From Sphingomonas sp. Leaf9 (GTDB lineage Bacteria > Pseudomonadota > Alphaproteobacteria > Sphingomonadales > Sphingomonadaceae), in NCBI RefSeq assembly GCF_001421355.1, contig NZ_LMKC01000003.1:558164-622163 (forward strand): 64,000 nucleotides of DNA. Reading direction: 5' to 3'. The position numbers were made by a program, and so were the translations under genes. Below are positions 35,283-42,868 of this stretch, piece by piece. The notes beneath the pieces were generated by a model. That model did not search any database. It was not told the origin of the DNA and saw only the letters and a program-made list of their open reading frames with translations. Each line of letters starts with the position of its first letter. Position 1 is the stretch's first letter.

Positions 35283-36457
35283 GCCGCCTGCTCGAACCGG
35301 ATCGGCGCGCTCAGCGCCCCGATCTCCGGGAAGCGGGTCGGCATCGGCTCGCCCGCGAGCACAAAGCCCGGCGCGGCCGACAGCAGTTCGTCAAGCGCGA
35401 CGATCAGCTCGAGACGACCCAGCCCCGCGCCGACGCACATATGTGGGCCGCGACCAAAGGCCAGCGACGCCGACATGTTGGGCCGGTCGAGCCGGAAGCT
35501 GTCGGGATCCTCGAAGACGTCTTCGTCACGATTGGCCGAAGCATAGACGAGCGCGATCGGCTCGCCCGCCGGGATGGTTCGCCCGCGGATGCATACGTCG
35601 CGCTCGGCCGTCCGCGCGAACCCGCGATAGGGCGTGTAGAGCCGAAGGAATTCATCGACCGCCGCCGGCAGCAGCGCGCGATCATTGCGCAGTTTCGTCT
35701 GCAACGCGGGGTCGCGCGCCAGATGCACCGCCATCGCGCCGATCACGACGCTGGGCGCGATCAGGCCGACGACGAGAACCTGGCGAATGGTGCCGACGAT
35801 CAGCTCGTCGGGCAGCGGCGCGCCATCGACGCGAACCGCCAGCAACGCGCTGGTGGCGTCGGTCTCGACCGCCAGCGGATTGGCCCGGCGCGCAGCGACG
35901 ACGTTCTGCGCAACCTCGTACAGCGCGGCGCTGGCGATACGCGTCTGTTCGATATCGTTGGATTGTACCGCGATATTATACCGCTGCCCGACCTGTGCGA
36001 GCTGATCGACTGCAAGTTCGGACAGGTTCATCCAATGGCCGAACACCGCGACGGGCATGTGCGACGAAAAGTCGGCGCAGACGTCGCCGCCGCCGCGTGC
36101 GACCATGGCCGTCAGCAGATCGCGGCAGATGCGACGCATCACCGGTTCGAGTGCGGCGACCCGGCGGTCCGACAGGAGCGGGGCAAGCGCGCGGCGGTAG
36201 GGCGTGTGTTCGGGTGGATCGAGGTGTAGCGGCGGACGGCGGCCGGTAAAGGCGACCTTCGGCACGACATTCTGCTGCGACGTGAGATAGGTTTGCCAGT
36301 CCGCCGCCACCGCCGCGACATCGGCGTGCTTCATCAGCGCCCAGAAGCCGCCCCATGCATCGCTGTGTGCCACGGGGCATGTTGCGCGCAACCGCCGATA
36401 ATCCTCATGTGGGCTGTCGAACGTTTCTGGCGCAAGGGGATCGAAATCATGGGACAT
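35279..36457 (-). CDS. Cytochrome P450 with atypical I-helix
   Basis: A 392-residue soluble bacterial P450. It has the ExxR pair Glu269/Arg272 (EFLR), the PERF-like FRLDRP region and the heme-binding loop FGRGPHMCVGAG with Cys341. In the I-helix (231-238) the sequence is GLIAPSVV, where most P450s have A/G-G-x-D/E-T. The proton-relay acid is therefore Pro and the alcohol Ser, so oxygen activation may differ. It would need ferredoxin and reductase partners; none is adjacent, but a Rieske-fused FAD reductase lies 3.3 kb away. It is the first gene of the minus-strand unit and is divergent from LacI. Substrate unknown. Confidence 0.93.
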   Translation of the reverse strand: MSHDFDPLAPETFDSPHEDYRRLRATCPVAHSDAWGGFWALMKHADVAAVAADWQTYLTSQQNVVPKVAFTGRRPPLHLDPPEHTPYRRALAPLLSDRRVAALEPVMRRICRDLLTAMVARGGGDVCADFSSHMPVAVFGHWMNLSELAVDQLAQVGQRYNIAVQSNDIEQTRIASAALYEVAQNVVAARRANPLAVETDATSALLAVRVDGAPLPDELIVGTIRQVLVVGLIAPSVVIGAMAVHLARDPALQTKLRNDRALLPAAVDEFLRLYTPYRGFARTAERDVCIRGRTIPAGEPIALVYASANRDEDVFEDPDSFRLDRPNMSASLAFGRGPHMCVGAGLGRLELIVALDELLSAAPGFVLAGEPMPTRFPEIGALSAPIRFEQAA

Positions 36458-36476
36458 GCTGCTATGCTAATGGCTA

Positions 36477-36490
36477 TGAAAACGCTTGCA
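36477..36490. promoter_or_regulatory. LacI-family operator, copy 1
   Basis: TGAAAACGCTTGCA fits the LacI-family consensus TGnAAnCGnTTnCA at every fixed position. It lies between the P450 start (36457) and the LacI gene. The identical 14-mer recurs at 37523-37536, just before the hydrolase pair. It should let LacI control the P450 unit and itself. Confidence 0.75.
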
Positions 36491-36506
36491 AGCCATAATT
36501 TCATGC

Positions 36507-37514
36507 ATGCCCGCCCCTGCCATGCATAGTAAGGTGCCCAAAATCGGAGAAGTCGCTCGGATTGCTGGTGTTTCGCCGGCAACAATCTCGCGATTTTTCA
36601 ACAATCCTTCCGTCGTTGCCGATGAAACCGCAATCAGGATTCGAGCGGCGGTTGCGGAGGTCGGTTATGTTCCCAACCGCAATGCCGGGTCCCTAGCATC
36701 GAGTCGTTCGCGCATCATCGCCGTGCTGGTTCCCGACATCGCCCAGTCGATCTTCAACGACACGGTGGAAGCGATGATCGAGGAGCTGTCGAACGACGGT
36801 AACAGCGTCATGATATCGCTGACCGGATCGGCCAATGAGATGCTCGACCGCCAGATCGACGCCGCCCTGTCCCGCCGGGTCGATGCGATCCTGCTGACCG
36901 GCGTGGTGACCGACGCCGCGATCCGCCAACGGCTACGCAACCACCCGACGACTGTCATCGAAACCTGGGCGCTGCCCGACGATCCGATCCAGATTGCGAT
37001 CGGCTTTTCCCATTTCGCGGTCGGGCAAGCGACGGCGCAATTCATTCGGGACCGGGGATATCGCCGCCCGTATCTCGTCGTTCCACAGTCGTCGCGCGCA
37101 ATCGAGCGCGCGGAGGGTTTTCGATCCGCCTGGCGCGACCTGGGCGGCGAGGAACCGAAATTGCAGCCGGTTTCCAGTCCCAGCCATTTCGGCCAGGGGC
37201 GCGTTGCCTTTCGCGGCCTGGTCGGGCTCGATCCGCAACCCGACGTCGCGATCTGCGGATCGGACTGGATCGCGCAGGGGCTGATCATCGAGGCACATGC
37301 GGCGGGCATCCGCGTGCCCGACTCGCTGGCGGTCATGGGGTTTGGCGACCTCCGCCTGGCCGGCGACATGCGCCCGACGATCACGTCGATCGATATCGAT
37401 GGGCACGAGATCGCGCGGGAGACAATCCGAGTCCTGCAACGGCTGGCGGCCGGCGAACCCGTTCCCGCCCGGTTGCCGGTCGGTTTCAGGATCATCGCCC
37501 GCGAGAGCGCATGA
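36507..37514 (+). CDS. LacI-family transcriptional regulator
   Basis: A ~335-residue LacI regulator. The HTH is KIGEVARIAGVSPATISRFF, followed by hinge-helix residues (RNAGSLAS) and a periplasmic-binding-protein-like sensor domain (~70-330) with IAVLVPDIAQSIFND and the usual IDGHEIARETI near the end. The start is uncertain: ATG 36507 (used) or ATG 36522; neither has a good ribosome site. It is flanked by two copies of the 14-mer TGAAAACGCTTGCA, one before the P450 unit and itself, one before the two downstream hydrolases, so all these genes are likely under its control. Sugar or glycoside effector is the family norm. Confidence 0.93.
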   Translation: MPAPAMHSKVPKIGEVARIAGVSPATISRFFNNPSVVADETAIRIRAAVAEVGYVPNRNAGSLASSRSRIIAVLVPDIAQSIFNDTVEAMIEELSNDGNSVMISLTGSANEMLDRQIDAALSRRVDAILLTGVVTDAAIRQRLRNHPTTVIETWALPDDPIQIAIGFSHFAVGQATAQFIRDRGYRRPYLVVPQSSRAIERAEGFRSAWRDLGGEEPKLQPVSSPSHFGQGRVAFRGLVGLDPQPDVAICGSDWIAQGLIIEAHAAGIRVPDSLAVMGFGDLRLAGDMRPTITSIDIDGHEIARETIRVLQRLAAGEPVPARLPVGFRIIARESA

Positions 37515-37522
37515 TCGATTAA

Positions 37523-37536
37523 TGAAAACGCTTGCA
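37523..37536. promoter_or_regulatory. LacI-family operator, copy 2
   Basis: An exact repeat of the 14-mer at 36477-36490 (TGAAAACGCTTGCA), located 8 bases after the LacI stop and 50 bases before the hydrolase start at 37587. It implies a separate, LacI-controlled promoter for the two hydrolase genes rather than read-through from LacI. Confidence 0.75.
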
Positions 37537-37586
37537 GAGGCGTTTGAACGCTGGCAATCCCTTCCCGTCCCTGGAGAGGAATAGCC

Positions 37587-38549
37587 ATGAAGAAGCTTCT
37601 TTCGGCCGTGATCGCCATCGTGGCGTTGCCTGCGGCAGCACAGACGCCGCCCGCCGGCGCGCCAGCGTCTTCCGCCGAAACGGCCGATGCGTTCAACAAG
37701 GTGCCCGATACCCGCGGGACCGGCGCCTATCCCGCGATGAAGCTGGAAGATCCGGCATTCCCCGGCCATACCGTCTATCGTCCCGCCAATCTGAAGGCGT
37801 TGGGAAAGCGCAAGCTTCCGGTACTGCTATGGGGCAATGGTGGCTGTTCGGACGACGGAGCCTCAGCCCGGTTGTTCCTGTCCGAGATCGCTTCGCACGG
37901 CTATATCGTGGTCGCAGCCGGAACTATTCGCAGCGGCCCCGGGGCGGTGTATCGGCCCGAACCACCGGTTGCCCCGCCGCCGGGAAAGGTCATCCCGCCT
38001 GTGAAAACGCTCGCACGCGACGTGACGGCGGGGCTGGACATGGCGATCAAGGCGAATGCCGACAAACGAAGCGCGCTGTATGGCCGGATCGATACCCAGC
38101 GGGTGGCGGTATCGGGGCATAGCTGTGGCGGGTTGCAGGCGCTGCAGGTCGGCGGCGACCCGCGCGTGCGGACGGTGATTGTCCACAATAGCGGGATTTT
38201 CGCCAATGGCGCGCAACCGATCGCGGGTATGGAAGTCGACAAGAGCCTGTTGAAGGCGCTGCACGGTCCGGTGCTGTACGTCATGGGCGGACCACAGGAC
38301 GTCGCCTACCCCAACGGCACCGACGACTTCGCCCGCCTCGATACGGTACCGGCGGTGCTGGTCGACCTGCCGGTCGGGCATGGCGGTACGTTCATGCAGG
38401 CCAATGGCGGCAGGGGCGCACGCATCACCGTCGCATGGCTCGACTGGCAATTGAAAGGGGATCAGCGCGCAGCAGCGATGTTCACGGGGCCGGCCTGCGG
38501 TTTGTGCCGCGAAGGCGACGTCAAGATCGAGCGCAAGCGCCTTGGTTAA
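37587..38549 (+). CDS. Alpha/beta-hydrolase family protein (exported)
   Basis: A 320-residue protein with signal peptide (1-19, ending AAAQ). The core is an alpha/beta-hydrolase with LLWGNGGCSDDG (~80-91, oxyanion region), the nucleophile Ser179 in SGHSCGG, an acid candidate in GGPQDVAYPNG and a histidine in VGHGGTF. Two late cysteines (PACGLC) could form a disulfide in the periplasm. GGAGAGGA precedes the ATG. It has a LacI operator 50 bases upstream and overlaps the next hydrolase gene by 8 bases. It probably hydrolyses an ester in the substrate of this locus. Family-level call only. Confidence 0.8.
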   Translation: MKKLLSAVIAIVALPAAAQTPPAGAPASSAETADAFNKVPDTRGTGAYPAMKLEDPAFPGHTVYRPANLKALGKRKLPVLLWGNGGCSDDGASARLFLSEIASHGYIVVAAGTIRSGPGAVYRPEPPVAPPPGKVIPPVKTLARDVTAGLDMAIKANADKRSALYGRIDTQRVAVSGHSCGGLQALQVGGDPRVRTVIVHNSGIFANGAQPIAGMEVDKSLLKALHGPVLYVMGGPQDVAYPNGTDDFARLDTVPAVLVDLPVGHGGTFMQANGGRGARITVAWLDWQLKGDQRAAAMFTGPACGLCREGDVKIERKRLG

Positions 38550-39444
38550 GCTGCTCGCCCCCGCACTGTCCTGCATCGCCCTGGTCGTCGCGGCCAGCGC
38601 GCAGGCGCAGGTCGCTCCAATCGTCCAGCGGCTATACGACGGTCCTGCGCCCGGTTCGGAACGCTGGCAATTGCCCGAACGCGCCGCGACGAGCGCGGAC
38701 GGGACGATCGTATCGAACGTTCGCGACCCGGGGTTGTTGGTCTATCTGCCCGATGCGGCCAAGGCGACTGGTGATGCGGTCATCCTCCTTCCCGGCGGGG
38801 GGTTGCGCGTGCTCGGCATCGACCAGAAGTTGTTGGAGGTGGTCAAGCGGCTGAACGATACCGGCACGGCCGCATTCATCCTGAAATACCGCGTGCTGCA
38901 AACCCGGAACGCACCGCAACTGCCGACTAGTCCGGCCGCGGAACCGGCACGCTGGCCGGAATATCCGCCGTTAGCCATTCGAAACGCGAACGCCAATCCA
39001 TCCCCGAACGATCCGAACCTTCAGGCGGTGTTGCGTTTTGCGGTCGCCGATACGCGCCGCGCCTTCGACCTGATCCGTAGCCAGCGCCGCCAATGGCGGG
39101 TCGATCCATCGCGTATCGGCCTGATGGGGACGTCGGCCGGCGGCGGAGTGGCGATCGGAACGCTGATTGCCGCCGACCCACAGGCCCGCCCGCGCTTCAT
39201 TGCCTCGATATTCGGCCCGGCGCTGCAGGATGTGACGGTTCCCGCCAATGCCCCGCCCCTGTTCCTGGTGACGGAGACAGGGCACGGCCCGGTTACCGAC
39301 GGACTACAGGCCCTGACCACCCTTTGGCGCACGGCGCGACGACCGGTCGAGCTCCATATCTTCGACGTGCCCCCCGGCAAGTTGCGCAACGGGTTATGGC
39401 TTGACCGCTTCTTCGACTGGTTGCGGGAACAGAAGCTCGATTAG
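38542..39444 (+). CDS. Alpha/beta-hydrolase-like protein with incomplete catalytic triad (TTG start)
   Basis: A 300-residue protein with signal peptide (~1-23). It resembles the exported esterase at 27641: LLPGGGLRVLG (oxyanion), nucleophile Ser198 in LMGTSAGGG. However, where the relative has ADDEYQP and GGHGFDL (acid and base), this protein has TETGHGPVT and FDVPPGKLRNG, so the usual Asp and His are absent at those positions. It may use other residues or have a non-catalytic role. The TTG at 38542 overlaps the previous stop by 8 bases, implying coupled translation. It belongs to the LacI-controlled pair. Confidence 0.78.
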   Translation: MVKLLAPALSCIALVVAASAQAQVAPIVQRLYDGPAPGSERWQLPERAATSADGTIVSNVRDPGLLVYLPDAAKATGDAVILLPGGGLRVLGIDQKLLEVVKRLNDTGTAAFILKYRVLQTRNAPQLPTSPAAEPARWPEYPPLAIRNANANPSPNDPNLQAVLRFAVADTRRAFDLIRSQRRQWRVDPSRIGLMGTSAGGGVAIGTLIAADPQARPRFIASIFGPALQDVTVPANAPPLFLVTETGHGPVTDGLQALTTLWRTARRPVELHIFDVPPGKLRNGLWLDRFFDWLREQKLD

Positions 39445-39466
39445 GATCGGGACTCGTTGATCACAG

Positions 39467-39790
39467 CCAGAAGATGACGGTTGGGCAGCGATCATCGGCC
39501 AGCAGCGCGGCCGCGCCGGTGTAGTCTCTAAGGTCGCCGGCGGTCATGAAGAAGCGCAAGGGGCGGCCGTCCTTATCGGCGGCGGCATGCAGCTTGCTGT
39601 TCATGCCGCCCTTGGCACGGCCAATCAGGCGACCGGAATCCCCTTTTCAACTCGCAGGCTGGATGCCGTGCGGTGCGCATTCAAGTAGGTTGCGTCGATC
39701 ATGACCGTCCGCGGCTCCGCGCCAGCTATAGCCGATCTTTCCACCATCCGCGTGAGCACACCCGCCGATGGCTTTTGGGAAAGAATGGCC
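39467..39790 (-). mobile_element. Truncated IS5-family (IS427-like) transposase relic
   Basis: The minus strand encodes TVMIDATYLNAHRTASSL and RVEKGIPVA, then in the next frame LIGRAKGGMNSKLHAAADKD and GRPLRFFMTAGDLRDYTGAA. These are the central part of an IS5-family DDE transposase (first catalytic Asp in MIDAT). The frame change falls just after a GAAAAGGGG run, which in IS427-group elements can be a programmed frameshift site rather than damage. Both ends are missing: the N-terminus stops near the reductase gene end and the C-terminus after FWL. It is therefore an inactive remnant marking past insertion between the LacI locus and the reductase. Confidence 0.82.
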
Positions 39791-39797
39791 GCAGCCG

Positions 39798-41300
39798 CTA
39801 CCCCCGCTCCCACGCAGCTTCCTGTTCGAGGGACAGCCGGTCGCGCCCGGTAGTCAGCAACGCCTGCTCGCGGCCATCCTCGCGGAAATGGACAGCGACA
39901 TCCTGCGCATCGACGTCCCCATCGACTGTCCGGTCGTCCGTCCTTGCGACATGGCCGACATAGCGCAGGCTCAGGTCGTAATGCCCCGACCAGAAGAACG
40001 GCACGTCGGTATAGTCGCCGCGCGCCTGTCCCAGCAGATGGCGCGCCAGCCATTGCCCCATGCGCTGGGCAACGACCCAATGCTCGACACGGATCGGGTG
40101 GCCGAGGCGCGGGTCGGGAACGCTCGCGATGTCGCCGATCGCATGGATCGCAGGATCGGAGGTCCGCAGCGTGCTGTCCACGGAGACGCCGCCGCCTGCG
40201 TCCTTGTCAGCGAGTGTCAGCCCGGCGGCCCGTGCCAGATCGAGGCGGGGTTCGGCACCGATACCGGCCACGATCAGGTCGCCGGGCAGCCTAGTGCCGT
40301 CGTCGAGCATCGCTGCGGTGCCGTCCCATCGCACGACGCGGCGTTCGGCGTGGAAGATCACCCCCTTCGACTGGTGCAGATCGCGGACCATCGCACCCAC
40401 CTCTGGACCGGCAGTATGTTCGATCGGCAGTGCCGTGTCGGACACGACAGCCACCTGCAGCCCGCGCGCGATCAGCGATGCGGCGACTTCCATCCCGATA
40501 TAGCTCGACCCGACCACGATCGCTTGCTCGGCTTGGGCAGCACCAGCGATCAAGCGGTCGGCATCGTCCAGCGTCCGCACGACATGGACATCGGCACGGT
40601 CGGCACCATAGAAATCGGGCTTCACCGCCTCGGCACCGGTGGCAAGAACCAACGTGTCATAGCCAAGCGTGGCCCCATCGCCGAGGCGGAGCGCCTTTGC
40701 CGTGCGGTCGATCGCCGACACGCGTTCGCCACGGTGCAGGGTTACCCCCGGCAGCGGCGGCAATGCGCTGTCGTTGCGCTCAGCCTTGCCCGCCAGATAT
40801 TGTTTGGAACAGAAGGTCCGGTCATAGGGCGCTTCGTCTTCCTGCTCGATCAGCGTGACGCACCCGCCCGCGCCGTGGCGCGCCAGCATTTCGGCACAGG
40901 CATGTCCCGCACCGCCGCCACCGACGATGACGATCCGACCGAGATCGGGCGTCGCGCGATCCGACGCGCTTTCGGCGGTCGGCGCAGGACCGTCGATCCG
41001 GATGCGGCCATCGGCTTCGATCACCTCGAACCGGTCGAGCGGGGCGAACGCCGGTGCGCCGACCGCCTCGCCGGTCGTCACGTCGAAGGATGCATGATGC
41101 CATGGACAGCGGATCGTGCCGTCGATGACGATCCCGTCCGCCAGCGGCGCCTTGAAATGGGTGCAGGTCCCCGACAATGCGCAGATGCGCCCGCCGTGAC
41201 GGACGATGACGATATCCCTGCCGTCCAATTCCCCGGCGATGATGGCACCCTCCGCCAATTCGGATGCGTCGATCCCGGCGGTCAGGTCACGCTTGGCCAT
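39798..41300 (-). CDS. FAD/NAD(P)-dependent oxidoreductase with N-terminal Rieske domain
   Basis: A 500-residue protein. Residues 1-105 form a Rieske [2Fe-2S] domain with ligands Cys46-T-His48 and Cys65-P-W-His68. Residues ~120-490 form a pyridine-nucleotide-disulfide-type reductase with IVIVGGGGAGHACAE (FAD site, ~123-137), GSSYIGMEVAASL (NAD(P) site) and HAIGDIASVPD. This is the layout of AIF-like reductases, related to ferredoxin reductases of ring-hydroxylating dioxygenases and P450s. It is cytoplasmic and should pass electrons from NAD(P)H to a partner oxygenase. It is divergent from the hydrolase-GluDH3 gene; the nearest P450 is at 35279. The actual partner is not shown by context. Confidence 0.9.
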   Translation of the reverse strand: MAKRDLTAGIDASELAEGAIIAGELDGRDIVIVRHGGRICALSGTCTHFKAPLADGIVIDGTIRCPWHHASFDVTTGEAVGAPAFAPLDRFEVIEADGRIRIDGPAPTAESASDRATPDLGRIVIVGGGGAGHACAEMLARHGAGGCVTLIEQEDEAPYDRTFCSKQYLAGKAERNDSALPPLPGVTLHRGERVSAIDRTAKALRLGDGATLGYDTLVLATGAEAVKPDFYGADRADVHVVRTLDDADRLIAGAAQAEQAIVVGSSYIGMEVAASLIARGLQVAVVSDTALPIEHTAGPEVGAMVRDLHQSKGVIFHAERRVVRWDGTAAMLDDGTRLPGDLIVAGIGAEPRLDLARAAGLTLADKDAGGGVSVDSTLRTSDPAIHAIGDIASVPDPRLGHPIRVEHWVVAQRMGQWLARHLLGQARGDYTDVPFFWSGHYDLSLRYVGHVARTDDRTVDGDVDAQDVAVHFREDGREQALLTTGRDRLSLEQEAAWERG

Positions 41301-41515
41301 GGGCCGATCCTCTTCATCCAGACGCCTGCCAAGCACGGGCATGACCGTGACGAAGCGTTCGTGACGGCCGGCGGTTCCGCCCATGACGTGCCGAGAATGG
41401 CGGGAACCAATCTGCCCTACGATGTTGATCCGAATTAATTTTCCGTCGGTGCAGATGGTTGGGAACGCGAACGGCGCTGCGTCGTCCAGCAGGAGACTCC
41501 GCTGGATGAGGCCGC
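41301..41515. promoter_or_regulatory. Divergent promoter region, reductase and hydrolase-fusion genes
   Basis: A 215-base gap between two divergent starts. It must hold both promoters. It contains an AT-rich stretch near 41432-41440 (GAATTAATTTT) but no dyad that I would call an operator, and no gene. Confidence 0.4.
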
Positions 41516-42868
41516 ATGACGCAACCGACCTTCGTATTTCTGCACGCATTGGGCGCAAGCGGCCGGGAATGGGATATGGTGCGTCGGCATCTGTCCGACC
41601 ATCCGTGTCTCGCGCTCGACCTTGCCGGATTCGGCGACCGCGCCGATTGCGGCTATGCCGATGTCGGAACGATGGCCGACACCCTGGCGGACGCGATCCG
41701 CGCGCACAGCCTGACTGCCTGCATTCTGGTCGGGCACAGCATGGGCGGGAAGATCGCCACGCTGGTCGCCGCAAGGGCGGCGGCGGGTGAGGAAGGACTT
41801 GCCGGTATCGTCGGCGTGGTGCTGGTCGCAGCATCGCCGCCCGCGCCCGAACCAATTGAGGACGAGCGCCGGGCGCAGATGATTGGCTGGGTAGCCGATC
41901 GCCAAGTTGCGCGCGGCGATGCCGAAACCTTTGTCGATGCCAATTGCGCCGCCCCGCTGCCCGATCCATTGCGCGAACAGGCGATCGCCGATGTCGAGCG
42001 GTCGAGCCGAGAGGCGTGGCTGGGCTGGCTGGAGCGTGGCAGCCGCGAGGATTGGTCGTCGCGCGTCGGCACGGTCGCGATCCCCGCGCTGATCCTCGCC
42101 GGCGCCGAGGATGGCGATCTGGGCGAGGCAGCGCAGCGGGCGCTGAACCTGCCGCATTACCCGCACGGCACGGTCACGAAGATCGACGGCGCGGCGCACC
42201 TGATCCCCTATGAACAGCCCGAAGCACTGGCCAAGGCGATTGCAGGGCATAGCGCCGCCATTGCGGACGCCGTTCTGCCGGCGGGTTTCGTCCGGCTGCT
42301 CGGGTCGGGTCGGGTCAGCCGTCGGACGCGCGCCGCAATGCTCGCGCGAACCTGCCCGGTGACCTGCGACGCGGCGTGCTGGTCGGACAGCGAACTGCTG
42401 CTAGTCGCCGCGCTGATCGCGCAAGTCTTGCCCGATCGCGGCGCCGATCACGATCTGGCGCGGCGGGTCGGCGTGGCGGTGCATGGGTCGGGCGATGGCT
42501 GGCGCTTTGCCGAACTGCCAGCCGACCCCGTGGCTTGGGCACGCGGCCTGGCAACGCTCGACCGGATCGCCGGCAGTTTCGCAGGCTTGCCAGCCGACGC
42601 GCAGCGTGACTGGCTCCAGCGCATCGACGGGGGAGAGGCGGGCATTGCCGATGACCCCGATCACCTGTCACCCGCGCAGATGGCGCTGTGGTTCGCCGAT
42701 GTTCGGGCAGAGATCGTACGCCAGTGGATGGCAACCCCCGCCGCGATGGCCGCGATCGGCTATGACGGCTTTGCGGTGGGCGGCGATGGTCCACGCAAGC
42801 AGGGCTATACCCGTACCGCCGCCGACGACATCGAACAATGGCAGCAGGCCACGGAGACGACCGCATGA
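41516..42868 (+). CDS. Alpha/beta-hydrolase fused to gluconate 2-dehydrogenase subunit 3-like domain
   Basis: A 450-residue two-domain protein. Residues 1-~250 are a classic alpha/beta-hydrolase: nucleophile Ser75 in VGHSMGG, acid Asp199 in AGAEDGD, base His228 in GAAHLIPYEQP. Residues ~289-450 look like the small subunit 3 of membrane gluconate/sugar dehydrogenases (PF13618-like): LLLVAALIAQVLPD, a WARGLATLDRIAG helix, and a C-terminal IGYDGFAVGGDGPRKQGY loop. The stop overlaps the start of the GMC dehydrogenase gene (ATGA), the usual partner of subunit 3. No signal peptide is visible, unlike typical subunit 3 proteins. The fusion may couple lactone/ester hydrolysis with alcohol oxidation. 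The second domain call rests on pattern and context. Confidence 0.8.
   Translation: MTQPTFVFLHALGASGREWDMVRRHLSDHPCLALDLAGFGDRADCGYADVGTMADTLADAIRAHSLTACILVGHSMGGKIATLVAARAAAGEEGLAGIVGVVLVAASPPAPEPIEDERRAQMIGWVADRQVARGDAETFVDANCAAPLPDPLREQAIADVERSSREAWLGWLERGSREDWSSRVGTVAIPALILAGAEDGDLGEAAQRALNLPHYPHGTVTKIDGAAHLIPYEQPEALAKAIAGHSAAIADAVLPAGFVRLLGSGRVSRRTRAAMLARTCPVTCDAACWSDSELLLVAALIAQVLPDRGADHDLARRVGVAVHGSGDGWRFAELPADPVAWARGLATLDRIAGSFAGLPADAQRDWLQRIDGGEAGIADDPDHLSPAQMALWFADVRAEIVRQWMATPAAMAAIGYDGFAVGGDGPRKQGYTRTAADDIEQWQQATETTA

Noticed and set aside
39798..41969. Extended 723-codon reading of the Rieske reductase
   Set aside because: The extra N-terminal part overlaps the divergent hydrolase-fusion gene; the Rieske domain begins naturally at the ATG at 41300.
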